Shown: positions 22,514-34,959 of the stretch, piece after piece
How the letters are laid out: the number at the start of each line of letters is the position of its first letter
Numbering within the stretch: position 1 is the stretch's first letter
Source of the DNA: Asterias amurensis
Lineage: Eukaryota; Echinodermata; Asteroidea; Forcipulatida; Asteriidae
Assembly (NCBI RefSeq): GCF_032118995.1
Contig: NC_092665.1
Coordinates: 9,853,501 to 9,917,500, forward strand
Direction of reading: 5' to 3'
DNA length: 64,000 bases
Notes under the pieces: generated by a model
What the model was told of the DNA's origin: nothing
The model's database searches: none
Seen by the model: only the letters and a program-made list of their open reading frames with translations
Program-made: the position numbers and the translations under genes

Positions 22514-22873
22514 AAGGATTCGGGTACTTTTTCAAAATGTCCATAGATTTACATTAAACTTACAAGGTTTGAAGATAATGATAGTGGAAAGCTTCCCTTC
22601 AAATCTTACTTACTAAGGTGCTGTAGTTTTTAAGAAATGAGTAAAACAATGTCATGGAAATCTGTTTGTAAATGATTAAAATAGTTTTCGTCTCATGAGA
22701 CGAAAATTATTTTCATGACATTGTTTTACACATTTCCCCAAAACTACAGCACCTCAGCACGTAGTATTTTAAGGGAAGCTTTCTACTATCATTATTTTCA
22801 AACTGTGTAAGTTAAGTGTAAATCTGTGGACATTGTGTTTTTTTGTCCTACAAAAGTTACATAGACCCTTAAG
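22514..22873 (+). repeat. Palindromic MITE family J
   Basis: TTAA-aggattcgggtacttttt at the left; the right arm ends tagaccc-TTAA. Arms share aatgtccatagatttacat and gataatgatagtggaaagct, mirrored around the tcgtctcatgagacgaaa centre. Diverged relatives lie at 4560-4670 and 49740-49850. Confidence 0.85.
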
Positions 22874-23620
22874 CAAGCATTACTCAGAGCCAGAATCAAA
22901 TAGAATCAGATTCAAATAATTATTTGAAATATTTCATAAAACTACTTAATGATACTTAAAAAAAAAAATCATTTTAAAACAAACTTAAAGAAAAAGAAAA
23001 ATCGTGTTCATGTAAACAAGAAAGTTTGCACCCCCTATTTCTTTTTGGATGGGCGGTGTTTTCAATTGAAAAGGGGTGGTTTTCATTGTACTTTTGTCTG
23101 TGATTGCATGCACGTCATTATCAGATGTTTTGTTATTACATCTGTCGAAATAGGCAGCAATGGTACTTGGGGTCTTACACAATTCCCTTAAACTTCAGAA
23201 TAGTCACTGGGAACTATATTATTTTGAAGGACTGCTGTGGAGTTTGTATTGTTTGTTCGGTGAGTCATCTCCCTGACTCGGTGCTCAAGTGTCTGAGGCT
23301 TTACTAGTATGGGTTGTAAGAGTATGATATTTGTTTCTAGTAATATATAATCCATCTTTTTGGAGAAGTGTTATCAGAGGCTCTACTTAAAATCTATACA
23401 ATAAGTCTAAAACAATCCAAACCAGCAGTTTATCTCAGAGCCAATATTTCAACTCGTAAAAAAGATGTCCCCAATGTTACCCAAACGAGCACACATGAAT
23501 GTTCAGGCTGCACATTATGGATTCTGTACAAGGAAGCGGTTGTGTTTCACACACTCACCATTGCAATACAAACAAAGGAAATGTCCCTGGAGTGTATTTT
23601 GTGTACATCCGCCATTGATG

Positions 23621-23756
23621 TTGAGATTAAGGAGTTGATTTAAGGGACGTTAAAACCTTGGTGTTGTTTTTAACACTTGAAACTGATATTGAGATTAAGG
23701 AGTTGATTTAAGGGACGTTAAAACCTTGGTGTTGTTTTTAACACTTGAAACTGCAC
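23621..23756 (+). repeat. 68-bp perfect tandem duplication
   Basis: The unit starts ttgagattaaggagttgatt and ends cacttgaaactga; it is repeated once with no visible change. A recent slippage or unequal exchange event. Confidence 0.9.
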
Positions 23757-26700
23757 AATCGAAGGCAAACAATATTATTCTCATCAGTTTCTAGTTTCGT
23801 ATGTGACGGAAGAAATAAAGAATAAATTGTCAAACAAATACAAATGTCGAAATCGCTGTACAAATGCTAAAGTTAACTTCAAACTATTTTCTTGAAATTG
23901 TAAAGTTTTACATAAAAAAATACATTGGCAATGTGATGATCTAACGAGCCCACTGATTATAAAGTATACTACAACAAGAGCCCTGGTGTATTTCCTGCGA
24001 AAAATGTTTACCGGTAACCTTTAAAACCATCGTTGCTTATTTCGAATGTATAAATTTATTAATTGATTCACCATCCCTTCAGCTCCCACTGCTGTACAGT
24101 TTAATTCCTAAGTAGCAACAAGCATTATGCTTGCATGCGGCAATGTTCCGCATTAAAGTTGATCTTCGTTTTTTTTTTCTTCTTTTTAATGACTTAGAAT
24201 GTCTCTTTTTATGAAAAGGTCTAAAGTCCTCAGCGTTATTATGTCATGGTATGAAGACATTGTATCTAACACTGATCATTCCACCCTTGCTAATTATGGT
24301 GTGTATAACACACTTGAAGAAAATTGTAGATTAATATTATGAATCTACACTAATTAAGTGTTATAGTTTCGTAACATAATCTACAGTTGGGTTAGATTCA
24401 TTAAAAACTTAGTAAATAGTTCAACTTGAAAACTACTGTCTTTCCAAAATAAAATAAAGCGAAACACGGTAACTTCAAGGCAATGGTCTGCTAGTCGAAA
24501 GACGATGGTGGAATGGTTCGGGATTTTTGTTTTGTTTTTGATCACAGACTTTATCCAGGGAAACAATGGCTGAATGGAAATAATTGTTTCTATCGCACCA
24601 CTGGTTATCGGACAAACCACTTGGTTAACTGCCAAGCTGCACGATGTTCCGAACGGCTTGACACAAAACACTTGTTATTCCTGTTTGGCAAGGAACGTTT
24701 CTTTAAAGAGCCAATAAAGGATGATATCAATATGTCAACTATAACCTTTTTATGGCCAAATAGACATCGCAGATACCGGTTAATAACCACTTTACTCTCA
24801 AAATTTGCATTTAGTAATAAATAACACGAGTAAAAACGCACCCGGCCGCCCGGCTTTTCAGCCGAGAGTCAAAAACGGCTTATCTTTTATAATGACCCTG
24901 GACGCCAGTGACGATTATCCCCTATTGGTTTTGAACACAGTTCTCCAGCTTTGGCATTTTTACACTAAATAGCCACCACTGACGTCACCGATTCCTTTGT
25001 CGCGCGGGCTTGTTTGACCCCACGTTTTTCAGAAATTTTGCTTGGAGCGGTCTGGAGAAAAACCCATGTTTAACGTGAGGTAAGAGACTCGTTACATTTG
25101 TTATGTTTCCTGGATGGACTGCAGCTGTTAGAAAACTGTAATATCTGTATGTTTGAGATCATCCTTTATTGGCTGTTTAACTATAAAACCTTTCCATCAT
25201 TGACCATTTTCTGAATTCTCATGGAAATTGCACAATATATCTCTAGGTGGTTTTGAAAGTGTCATGGTGGAATTATAATGAAGAAAGGTTCGCAGTAATT
25301 CACATCAACCACAATCTATTTACCCCTCTGTACCCACCTGATAAGGGTATGTGTTTCTCATCAGTTGCTGGTCCCCAGGGCTGAAACTCTCTGTCAATTA
25401 AGTGTAAATTAAAGTCACACAATTAGGTTTCCCTCTCGTTTATACAATTTTTTTACAAACAAATGTCTTACCGTTTTGTAGCGATCTTTAGCAGTATTAA
25501 GATTATTTGGATAGTGCGCTATAATTCCTACTTATTTTTTTCATAATTTATTAATATTTAGATAGTAAATGTAGTTGTCATCAGCTGATCTTTTCTGATG
25601 AATTGGACTATTTCCTATTAGATAGGAGTCGTGTTACTCCAAAATATACGACACGTTATTTGTAAGAGAATGTACAAATTAATCACATGGTGTTAGTACT
25701 ACTGATGTAAGGTTAGGGAACAGTTTCAGAGCTCTGCCTACTGCAGGAACCAGCGTTTGTGGTAGCCCATATTTGCTTTTAAACTTTTTTTCTGACGTCA
25801 CTCTATTGTTCAAAGTGTAGATTATTTGTACGACTCTTCACTTAACTGCATAGACTCGTTCGGATATACAGTTAAATGTTCGTACCAAAATCTACAGTTC
25901 AGTGTAGACTCATTACACACTTAAGTAAATAGTTCAATCTGAAAATTACTGTCTTTCCAAACGGACAGATGGCATTAAATGCAACAAAACATATATAGGC
26001 GGAAATATTGTATCTTTCAATTTACAAACCTATTTTCCAGTTTAAAAACAATAACTTTTAGAATACGAAATTAGATAGACTAACTAAAGTGTAGATGCAA
26101 GACTACAATGTACTCGCCTTCGGCTCGTACATTCTATTCATGATTCCGTAAGCGCCGATTATTTGCTTACAGTAAGCAGAGCCATGAAATTGTCCGCAAA
26201 TTGGAGGGGAAGCTGTTGAGAGGAAAGCATGGACCCCTTAGTTAGGCCACTAGTTTTATTAAGTGTATTTGACCAGTTTCCATTAATTCCAATTCCCAAT
26301 ATCTATTTTAAAGGTCATGCACATATCCCGGTATTGATATTATGTGAATATACGAATGCCATTTCCAGCGTGTATATTCTGCTGGCCATTTCCTTATACA
26401 GGAAAAGCAATTTAGATCAACATTACAAACATTTGGTAAACTTTCAACATGCCATGTTAAGAGTTGGCCTTAGTTTCCTGGTGATTTGTTTTCATTATTT
26501 ATAGGCCTAAACCAGTGAATGGAATCATGTTTTATGGAGAAGTAGAAGGTGTAAACAGGAGAAAAGTGTTATTATACACTGAAAACACTGTACTCAGGAA
26601 CAAGGTTTTAAATAAACTATTTGTACTTTTATATTGTTATAAAAAACAAACATCATGAGATAAACGTTGACTTGTTTGTTTTTATTTTGAGGATGGTCAT

Positions 26701-26870
26701 TGTGTTGTGTACGAAAATTCAACCCTCTATAGAGGGTGCAACCAGTTAAATAGCAGACAATCAACTGTGACGAGCCTTAATTTCTAAATGCCCTGTGAAA
26801 TGTATGTCAATGACATATTTAGGCCTATACGGGCCATTTATACTTCAATTTGTTTAATGTGGTTATTAAC
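23757..26870. other. Intergenic stretch, no gene recognised
   Basis: Short ORFs only. A repeated block (ctacagttgggttagattc to gaaaactactgtctttcc) is seen at 24380-24450 and again at 25890-25960. The ORF at 24513-24824 was considered and rejected. Confidence 0.5.
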
Positions 26871-26875
26871 TCAAT

Positions 26876-27021
26876 AGGAGACTTTCTGTGACGATAGGTG
26901 GCAGCAGACTTACCGGGTAAATCCATTGTTCTTAGAATTACGCGCATGTTCAGATTTACGTAAACTTAATGGAAATTGCTCGGTAAGTCTGCTGCCACTT
27001 AGCATTGGAAAATCTCCCATT
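26876..27021 (+). repeat. Palindromic element L around gtctgctgccac
   Basis: gataggtggcagcagacttaccg at the left mirrors cggtaagtctgctgccactt at the right, with a short AT-rich loop. Copies or halves occur at 37777-37917, 29445-29510 and 41575-41885. Confidence 0.85.
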
Positions 27022-27449
27022 GTTTTTCAGTTCGGGTAAGCTATAACCCCAAGCGTACAGGACCACCTTTTCCATGGATCGCTATATTTTGAATATATTT
27101 TGAATAAAGAATTGTTTATTATTGATTAATGCGGTGTGACCTTGAGGGAACAATTATACACAATAGAAATTGAGTCTGAAGCTTAGGTTTGTCGTTGCAC
27201 TTGTATTTTATTGTCCTCGGAATGCTGCGAGACCTCGAAAAGAATACTAGTTTTAAATATTTGTTATTAATTGCATGTAATTGCTGTGTTGCTTTTATCT
27301 AGTGTGCCGTGTGGGTAGGCCACTGATGATCTCCCGTATATCCGCTTGTCACTGCATGCCAGTCACTAAACAAAACAAAATGAATGGGATGGGGTTGTGG
27401 GTGTGTACAAATCCGTTTTAAATTAAACGAAAATGTGTAATCTGCGTGA

Positions 27450-27467
27450 CCCCCCCCCCCCCCCCCT
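27450..27467 (+). repeat. Poly-C run
   Basis: About 18 C in a row. Similar runs at 6079-6091, 18393-18402, 18442-18456, 21719-21729, 63006-63022 and 63346-63357 show that poly-C tracts are common here. Confidence 0.85.
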
Positions 27468-27500
27468 GCAAGCTACTTTACGCGCAGGGAAACTGGACAG

Positions 27501-27660
27501 ATGGCTGAACCACAGGCCGTGTCCGAATTTGCGACTTCGGCTACAGCTAGCTACGTCTAGATCAGCGCGTCTGTCAGTGTTGAAGAATGGCAGACGCGCG
27601 CGCCCTAGCCGTAGCTGTAGCCGAAGTTGCAATTCGGACACGGCCACAGATTGGCTGAAC
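27501..27660 (+). repeat. Palindromic element Q, about 160 bp
   Basis: ccgtgtccgaatttgcgac and ttcggctacagctagc at the left mirror gctgtagccgaagttgc and aattcggacacggcc at the right; atggctgaac/ttggctgaac flank both ends as a direct repeat of 9-10 bp, a possible target-site duplication. Confidence 0.8.
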
Positions 27661-27937
27661 GGATAATATATTGCAGTGCGCTCTATTATACGCGCTCTTT
27701 ACGCACTGGAATGCACGTTTCTATAACGTGCGCCAAAACGTACTTAATGTTCAACGCGAGCGCCCTTTATTGTAAACGCGCGTAATTCAAATAGTGTTCG
27801 TCACGCACACTGTGTCAAGACTTGTAAATTCGAACCTAAAACAAATCACAAGGAAGGGGCAGGGGTTATCAAACCAGACCATATTGTGCGATTATCGCAC
27901 CTTTTTTTACAGGAAGAGAAACAGTATCTGTTACAAG

Positions 27938-27983
27938 ATGGAGTTTGTTCGTTGGAAAGTTTTGTTCGGTTTTACAGTATCTG
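27938..27983 (+). CDS. Ly6 gene exon 1: start, signal peptide
   Basis: ATG in ACAAGATGG context encodes MEFVRWKVLFGFTVS and ends at GTAAGT in phase 1. Line-up with exon 2 extends the hydrophobic core. Confidence 0.75.
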
Positions 27984-30900
27984 GTAAGTAATTTTTATAT
28001 AATATTCATCTCTTTGTTTGAGCTAAATGAGTATACATGTACGATCGTGGTCATCAGTAGGCCTATCATCAGAGTTGAAAATCTTGTTAATTATTGTATA
28101 TTTGGTTTGCGGTAACACCATGATTGTGTGTACCTACTTGCCAGGTAGATTTGTTCTTAGAGAACTGTCTTGCTTTATTCTACATGTTAATCATATTAAT
28201 AATGGGATTAGCCTACTGCTAGCTATGGGACCTTTTAGTATCTCTTTCTTAGATGTTTACGGAGGGTCAAAACATGCAAGCCCCGGTTGCTATTAAAGAC
28301 TCAGTCTCGGACTATGTACGTTCGTTGGTCCAAGAAAAGTTTGAAAGTGAAAGTCGTGTTTGTAAGTTCTTTAAACCTTGCAGAATTAAGCCGAATTTAT
28401 TGTTTTCTTGTTGAAGTTCCTGTTTTGTACATGTTCATTGATTCCTCATTGGGCCTAGGCCTACTCGAAAATCTAAAAAAGTTCTGTATTTCTTTATAGA
28501 TGGGACTATGCATTTATTTTCAATATGGTTGCATGACTTTAAACACGTGTTAAAGTTTTAAACAATGTAAATTACATTGTTTTGTGTCTTGATGTACCAT
28601 TATCTGACAAAGTTTATCTGCCCAAAGTGTTGTAGGCTGTATGCATAGCTGAAGTATTTTGCAAAGTAAACGAAACGAGAGAGTTATAACTCTATGTTTT
28701 GTTTAGTTAGTTTTGATGACTCCATAAATACTTCATAATAATATGCCTGCGTGACTATTACAGTTTTGTTTTGACTTTTTCTTGCAGTTTCAATTTTGGT
28801 GCAACTCTGCCCAACCGGTAAGTCCAAATTATGTTCAGTATCATTCTATCCAGTCATCTAATGTACTGAGTTAGCTGCAAAGTGACAATTGTGTTAGTTA
28901 AAAAAATCTGTAAAGAGCTGTGGGGTACCACGACTATTTTCATTCGGACTATACGACGTGTGAGCTAATTATAAGGGATTGTTTTATCAAACAAGGAATG
29001 TGTCTTTGTTGTTGCTCGTTTTCATTTTGGCGGTGAGGGGGGGGGGGGGCAAGCGTTGGGGTGACAAGTTGTGGCAGTGGTGGGGCGGGGTAGCTCAACC
29101 CATCTGGTTACACAATGGTGAAAGGGGAAAGCACCTTGCAAAGGTCGTTTATGTTAAGAGTTTCACTTTCTGATTCAAACTTGAAGTAAAAGTTGCGTGT
29201 TTGTTTGTTTTCATTATTATAGTTTACATTACAGTCACGTGTTATTTTCCTGAATTCAATATCAAATAGTGATAAAGAAGACATTGATGTGAAAACAATG
29301 TTTTAAATAAAATGTTCGCTTTTACTTTGGATTGTTTTTGTTTCGCTCACTGTATTTGATTGGTAATAACAAAGTAACTGACGATGTTTTACTTTCTACT
29401 TATCTTAAATACAGGGTCACTTGCGTCAACTACTGATGGTAAGTAATGGGAGACTTTTTGAAAGCTCTGCCACTAGAGGGCAGCAGACCTACCAGGTAAG
29501 GGTGCACAACTCCTATAGCAAACAATGGTAAATGCTAAAAATTCAAAAATACTCAAAAAATATTTAGAAGTCTCTCAGCCTCTTGAAAATTACATCAGGT
29601 ACATTGTCATACAACTAAACTTCAGATTTCTTCTTAATTTTTGGTAGGTCAGCATTTTGGAATTTTTGCTAATTACCCTAGAAGAAACACTCCCCAAAAC
29701 TCATGCACACCGCTTGTTATCCTTGGGGAACTCGTGTTCCAGTACGTCCTGTTCCAGAACAGTTTGGTTTATGCTGGCATTGTGTTATGAAAAACAAAAT
29801 ACAGTTTGGCTAAATCTAAAATACAAAATCAAAAACACGCAAAACACAAGGTATTTGCTGTCAGTGACTGTCACTCATGCTTCTCCTATTCCTAAGTTGT
29901 TGACATTACCTGGTAAAGAGCGCCCTCTCTTGTTGATTGGCAGATAGTCTAAAGTTTCCCATTGAGGAACACTTTTTGAGTAGTGTATAAATGTTCGTAA
30001 TCTACAATCGGTGGAGCATAATTATTTTCATGGCCTTTTTGCAGCAGTTTAGACTTTCAACAAGTCTGCCGTGTGTTCGAAAAGCATAGAGTAAAGCAAA
30101 AAGACAGTCTCGATTATTAGAAAATCCGATTGCTGTAGTGGGTTTATACAATTGTTGCACGCTGTGACGGGGTCTGTGACGTTTGTACACCCGAGGGTGC
30201 CATTTTCCCCCGAGGGTGTACAATCCATGGGTTTTAAAACCCATGACACCCACAGCGTGCAATAATTGTTTTGTTAAAACCTTGGTAACATTAATATTCC
30301 TCTTCTCGAAAATATGTTGTTATCTTCAAACATTATTACGACAACAAGAAACAAATCCTGACTGGTCCCTCGAACACGCTGGTGTTTCGTACAGCGCTGG
30401 AAATCGACCAACACTGGGAACAATCAAGGTGATGTACACCGGTGTATATCACTTTTCATGTTACCCGACCCCCGAGCCATGTAACATGCGTTTTTGTTGC
30501 ACGTCGCGTGATTGGTTCTCGACCAAATAAACTTCACAGTTTCTTACCGAAGTATAACAGTAGCTCATGTCAATGTGTTATTTATTTATTTATTTATTTA
30601 TGTTCAGCCCCTCCTCCTGTCATTCTGGGTGTGGGAAATACTGATGTGTCATGCTACACATGCGACAATGAACCAGACAATGACCGATGTAATGGCGCCC
30701 ACGTAAGTTTCCATTCAACTGGCAGGTTTTTTTTTTTAACTGAAGGCGTTATACAATTTCTTCATTCTCCAGCGGGAGACTTTTTATCCGCAGTTTTTGG
30801 GGGAGTATCTAATGAAGCTGCTTTCCATTGTAATCAAGTCCTTTCAGGGAATCATGATCACAAAAGGTTTGCTTTATTTAAAAATTGATGTATAGTAGTC

Positions 30901-32708
30901 ATCCACAGATGTGAACTGACCAAGCATTTTTCAAAACTAAAATGATTAATTATGTCAAATTTCGTTCAGAGAATACAATTAAAGTATTATATTCTACAAT
31001 TCTATGGTCGGTGAAACCTCAGCCATGCAACTTTCATCAAGTTGTATGTATAAGGGTAATGCGATGAACAAACTTACCATATAACAGGTTATGTTCAGTC
31101 AATGGATTATCCTCAAAGTCATCAACTGCCGGTGCACCATAAAGTGAAGCCATATATTTCTAATCTGGTAGTAAGTAACCCACAGCGTGTTTTCATTCAT
31201 TCATTTATGTTATCTTTAGCTTGGAGAAAACGGCACTTTGACAAAATGTAAAACTGAGCGTTCCAATTGCTTCAACACTATTAAGATGAATGCTGGTGGA
31301 GATGGATACTCACTTTGGAAAGGATGCATGGATTTCGTAAGTCCCTACTTATGTTAAATTCATCCCTCCCATTTCAACTTTCTCACCGCGTGGGACCTTT
31401 AACGACTTGTCCACAAGTCTAAGATTGTGGTGATGTGCCACAATCGCATTACCTCCATGAAACGGGGAAAAATATTAGGATATGGGCTGAATGTTGTAGT
31501 TGTCACCCAACTTTGTGAGAAGCACTGAAATTTAATCGTGTGTCCGTAACAGGGGTGGAAAGAAACATTATCGGAGAAAGAGCGTTAGCAATATTATTAA
31601 TACCGAAAAGTTCGATTAGGCCAATAATTATTAGTCCTATTATTATTATTATTATTATTTTTAAAAAATCGATTCGTAAGTCATATAGGAAGACAAACAT
31701 GTCTGTTGCGGTAATTTTTGCAACTAAACAAGTTGTGACATGAATGGTGTTGTAACAGGGTGATTTCATCGCTACGGCATTCAGTAAAACTGAAAAGGCG
31801 CACAACTCTGGATACAACATTGTATCTCGACCAATGAGTGTCGTGAGCGTGTAACCAAGTGCATCAGACACACAAGTTAAGGTGTTGTCAGAGTGTGGGT
31901 CCGAGTCCAGGGTATGACACTTGTGTCCTTATAAACAAGATGCTGATAATAACGTTATTGTTTCAGGCATGGTTGGCTGCAGGTTTCATTGCATGTATAA
32001 ACTCAAGCAAGGCTCTAAGTGGGTTCTATCTTGGCAAGTTTGTTATGTTGGCCACTTGGAGCCCGTCAACCTGCCGTAACCATGGTTCATACTCTACTTT
32101 GTAACTCTTTCCATGGGCTCAACAAAGACATAACATGGCCCAGTGAAGTTTGGTTTGTTATTTTGATGAAAGTATTTCAGTTGTTTAACTTCTGTAAGTT
32201 AACAGATCTGCAGCCACTTGACAAAAAGGGTTACCACATGGGTACGGTTCTGTATTAAAACCATTTATACTGTACCCTCGTATCCAATGTATATCGTCCC
32301 CTCCGCAGTTGGCACTTTTTAATATATCATGGATGTTTTTGTTTAAAACTTTCCTAGGACGAGTGCTACGATGAATATTACAAGATGGTCGGCGACCCAA
32401 TTAAAGGAGCCAATTGCGTCCGGTATACTTTTTTCGGCGATGATCCGCCACCAGGTGGCGAGGAATGCTTCTCCTGCTGCTTCGCCTTCGAGGGTGAATC
32501 CCAGACTGGTTGCAACAGTATTCCCGGTGCACCTTTTATGCCTTTGCCAGACCCCAACAACTGGGACCCTGCAACTGACAAATGGTATGGACACGGTGCT
32601 GATGAGTTCACTTCGCCAGCGCCACCAGGCGGTGCTGAAATGACAGCCCGCCCTCTGGCGGCAGTAACAGCACTCACTCTCTTCTTTTTATCCAGCATGC
32701 TCGCCTAA
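27938..32708 (+). CDS. Ly6/uPAR (three-finger) domain protein, predicted GPI-anchored (6 exons)
   Basis: Joined exons are 27938-27983, 28788-28817, 29415-29438, 30608-30702, 31220-31336 and 32358-32708; 663 nt encode 220 residues with all phases and GT-AG borders consistent. Residues 1-29 are hydrophobic (signal peptide). Residues about 48-157 form an LU-type domain with 12 cysteines: C49-YT-C52, C61, C75, C82, C101, C107, C124, C141, C144-C145 and a closing C156-N157. The CN ending and the CC pair before it are diagnostic of Ly6/uPAR folds. N69-GT is a likely glycosylation site. A Pro/Gly linker and a hydrophobic C-terminus (AAVTALTLFFLSSMLA) with no basic residues after it fit a GPI signal. 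Such proteins act as cell-surface ligands or receptors; the specific role here is unknown. Confidence 0.85.
28788..28817 (+). CDS. Ly6 gene exon 2 (30 nt)
   Basis: Between TTTTTCTTGCAG and GTAAGT; encodes VSILVQLCPT, the rest of the signal peptide core. It is tiny but has strong sites and matching phase 1 on both sides, so it could be skipped without a frameshift. Confidence 0.65.
28984..29110 (+). other. G-rich tract in Ly6 intron 2
   Basis: A run of about 13 G at 29036-29048 precedes more G-rich sequence (gtggcagtggtggggcgggg). It could form a G-quadruplex in the transcript; no gene. Confidence 0.4.
29415..29438 (+). CDS. Ly6 gene exon 3 microexon (24 nt)
   Basis: Between AAATACAG and GTAAGT; encodes GSLASTTD. 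Symmetric phase 1, so optional inclusion is possible. Confidence 0.55.
29445..29965 (+). repeat. Inverted-repeat element in Ly6 intron 3
   Basis: atgggagactttttgaaagc and agagggcagcagacctac at the left are mirrored by taaagagcgccctctcttg and tctaaagtttcccattg at the right. A long, diverged relative of element L. Confidence 0.5.
30060..30275 (+). repeat. Palindromic element M
   Basis: acaattgttgcacgctgtg pairs with cacagcgtgcaataattgt, and ccgagggtgccattttcccc sits in the centre. A second copy is at 63650-63910. The ORFs of 60-115 residues here are palindrome shadows. Confidence 0.75.
30608..30702 (+). CDS. Ly6 gene exon 4: start of LU domain
   Basis: After TATGTTCAG; encodes APPPVILGVGNTDVSCYTC and DNEPDNDRCNGAH, ending at GTAAGT in phase 0. 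Contains the first three LU cysteines. Confidence 0.85.
31220..31336 (+). CDS. Ly6 gene exon 5: LU domain middle
   Basis: Between TTATCTTTAG and GTAAGT, phase 0 at both ends; encodes LGENGTLTKCKTERSNC and FNTIKMNAGGDGYSLWKGC. Carries three cysteines and an N-glycosylation site. Confidence 0.85.
31870..31935 (+). repeat. tRNA-like SINE fragment
   Basis: gtgtgggtccgagtccaggg followed by tatgacacttgtgtcctt resembles the B-box portion of the SINE family seen elsewhere. Degenerate. Confidence 0.4.
32358..32708 (+). CDS. Ly6 gene exon 6: end of LU domain, linker, GPI tail
   Basis: After TTTCCTAG; starts DECYDEYY, contains EECFSCC and TGCN, then a Pro-rich linker and the hydrophobic end, TAA at 32706. 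A possible AATAAA polyadenylation signal lies at 32988. Confidence 0.85.
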   Translation, partial: DECYDEYYKMVGDPIKGANCVRYTFFGDDPPPGGEECFSCCFAFEGESQTGCNSIPGAPFMPLPDPNNWDPATDKWYGHGADEFTSPAPPGGAEMTARPLAAVTALTLFFLSSMLA

Positions 32709-33289
32709 TCAATACTCAGCACATTAGTTTACGATCAAAAACAACCTCCATTGCCTCATGGAGCTTTCTAAGAGTCCTCCAAAAGTTCAAGCACGTTATA
32801 ATTTTTTTTTTTTTTTTTTTTTTCAACTCACCGCTGACACAAATTGTTTAATTTTCATTTTACTCATTTTCATTAAATTTGACACGACAGTTTAGGTAAG
32901 GCATAATACATTTCAGCATCGTAAGTATTCGTAATGCATGTATAACTATTAAGACGTAACAAAAATGTCATGTATAATCAGCTTGATAATAAATCGGAAA
33001 GAAATTAGATGACCAAGAAGACCAGTCAAGTTCATTGCGAATGTTATTTTACTCACATTTTTGACACAAAAGGGTAAAAGGGAAAACAATATGGGATTTA
33101 CATAGTAAGTTTTAAATAATACATTAGCAGACAATATTGCAAAAATATTTGCAATGAAATTTAGAGTAAATTAGTATTAACAGCAACATTCATTGTTGTT
33201 ATATTATGCACAAATGCACAAAACTTTAACATGACGTACCAAAAATCCCATTGGGGAAGTAGTAAAAATGCAAAATTTGTTGATGATCT

Positions 33290-33566
33290 GGGCCCAATTT
33301 CATAGCGCTGCTTAATTTTTCGTGCATACTGTAGCAATTTTTTTTTGCTAAGGTGCAAGCGTATTTCATAGGTTAGCAGAAAAATTGGGCGGCCATATCG
33401 TGCGTTTACCATGGATTTGCATTGTGACGTTATTTTATTTTCGTGCACTATAAGCACCGGAAGGTTAGCATGAATTTTCGTGTGCTTACGGTTAGCAGCG
33501 ATATGAAATGGAAATCGCACAGGGAGCACAACATCGACCGCTAAGCAGCACTATGACATTGGGCCC
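33290..33566 (+). repeat. Foldback MITE family H
   Basis: gggcccaatttcatagcgctgc at the left mirrors gctaagcagcactatgac and attgggccc at the right. Copies at 33879-34080 and 59706-59930; a partial one at 37096-37210. Confidence 0.85.
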
Positions 33567-33878
33567 TGATCTTGGAGTACGTAAAACAGCGAAAGGCTCT
33601 AGGAAAGTCTAGATATACGTTGTCATTAACAACCATATCAGTCAAGCTGTACAACAAAGCTTCGAATGACGCTTTGGAATACAAAGCTGAACGTTACAAG
33701 CCAAAGTACAATCACTGAAAATAAAATAAAATAATTTTCGATATCGCATTATCTTGTAGTTTGTTGAAATTTGTTGTTTAATTTCCGTAGTAGAATTTCA
33801 GCAGTTTTGTGGAGCAATGCAAATGACGTCACAGTCCGAGGTTCGCAATAACTCAAAAACGCCAGATTGGTGGTGAGT

Positions 33879-34080
33879 TGGGCCCAATTTTATATAGCTG
33901 CTTATAAAGCAGAAAATATTGCTTAACAATTTTCTGCTAGCACAATTGAGCATGCATGATACCAGTAAGAAATTGTGCACAAGACATGGTATTTTGGCTT
34001 ATAATCGTGTTCAGGTAAGCATAATTATTTGCTGCTTGATCGTTTTTTGTGCTTTAGCAACTCAATGGAATTGGGGCCCT
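33879..34080 (+). repeat. Foldback MITE family H, second copy
   Basis: ttgggcccaattttatatagc at the left, mirrored caactcaatggaattggggcc at the right; the interior is gcttaac/tttctgc-rich. Confidence 0.8.
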
Positions 34081-34247
34081 GGTTCTTAGTTTACTGAAGG
34101 GCCATAAACAATTAGAACAACAACACTAGGACCCCACGAACCCGATGACTTGACGCTAATTGTGTGTCAGCTGATATTGAAGTGCACAACTCTATGGCGT
34201 TTGCCAGCAATTGTATCTGTATACACCAATTCAGGCGCGCAAGTGCT

Positions 34248-34412
34248 GGGGTGGATTTCACGCACAAAGTAGGACTAGTCCTAGGCAATGCTAAGAGATA
34301 GGACTGGTCCTAAGTTAGGACCAGTAACTCATCCTAACTTAGGACTGGTCCTATCTCTTAGCATTGCCTAGGACTAGTCCTAAGTTAGGCCTACCTCTGT
34401 GATATCCACCCC
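34248..34412 (+). repeat. Near-perfect palindrome of aggactagtcc motifs (family I)
   Basis: ggggtggatttcacgcac pairs with gtgatatccacccc; in between, gtaggactagtcctaggc and taagagataggactggtcc are exactly mirrored. A partial relative is at 41640-41815. Confidence 0.9.
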
Positions 34413-34552
34413 TGGGCGCCTTACTGCAACATGCTGGACTTACGGTTAAACCGCTTTACATACAGAGCAGTGAGCATAGCCACGATATTGGGCTGGCTGC
34501 TGATTGGCTTAAAACAGCCATACACAATCATGCAAATAACCTTTAATAGAAG

Positions 34553-34959
34553 TTAGGTACTTGAAGAACATTTGACCTTTGTGCAATGGCGCAGCGATTT
34601 CTTTGTCGGCTTCCCTATGACCTTTGCCCTACGACCTTTAGTCTTTTGATGCTTAATGAACGCGCAGATTTCCTTGATATCTGAGCATGTCTTATCGCGC
34701 AGGTCCAGCTCATACTCAATACCCCGGATGTAAATAGGTTGTCCTACATCAAGAGACGCGTCAGATTGGGCGGGGCTTAAAGCTTGATTGACAACCCCGG
34801 TTTTAGACTTGCCTCTGCTTCTGAAGTATAACTCGACCTTCCATAGTGAGGACTGGGAGACTGGGTTACTCTCGGAGGCAACTTGTGCGTGAAGGTCAAG
34901 GGTCATATGGTTGAGAGTGCCAGCAATGACGTTGCCAGATCTAATGTTCAACTCTGTAT
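34553..34959 (-). CDS. Kazal gene exon 3: unrecognised C-terminal domain and stop
   Basis: Acceptor CATCATAACAG; phase joins exon 2 to give PNPDTELNIRSG. The frame runs 134 residues to TAA at 34553 and ends with KSLRHCTKVKCSSST. 271 bp of it (34635-34905) recurs unchanged at 35224-35494. Confidence 0.75.

Noticed and set aside
24513..24824. 103-residue ORF with a GKQWLNGNNCFYRTTG stretch, at first sight lectin-like
   Set aside because: Cysteine spacing and order do not fit a C-type lectin domain, and no splice sites extend it.
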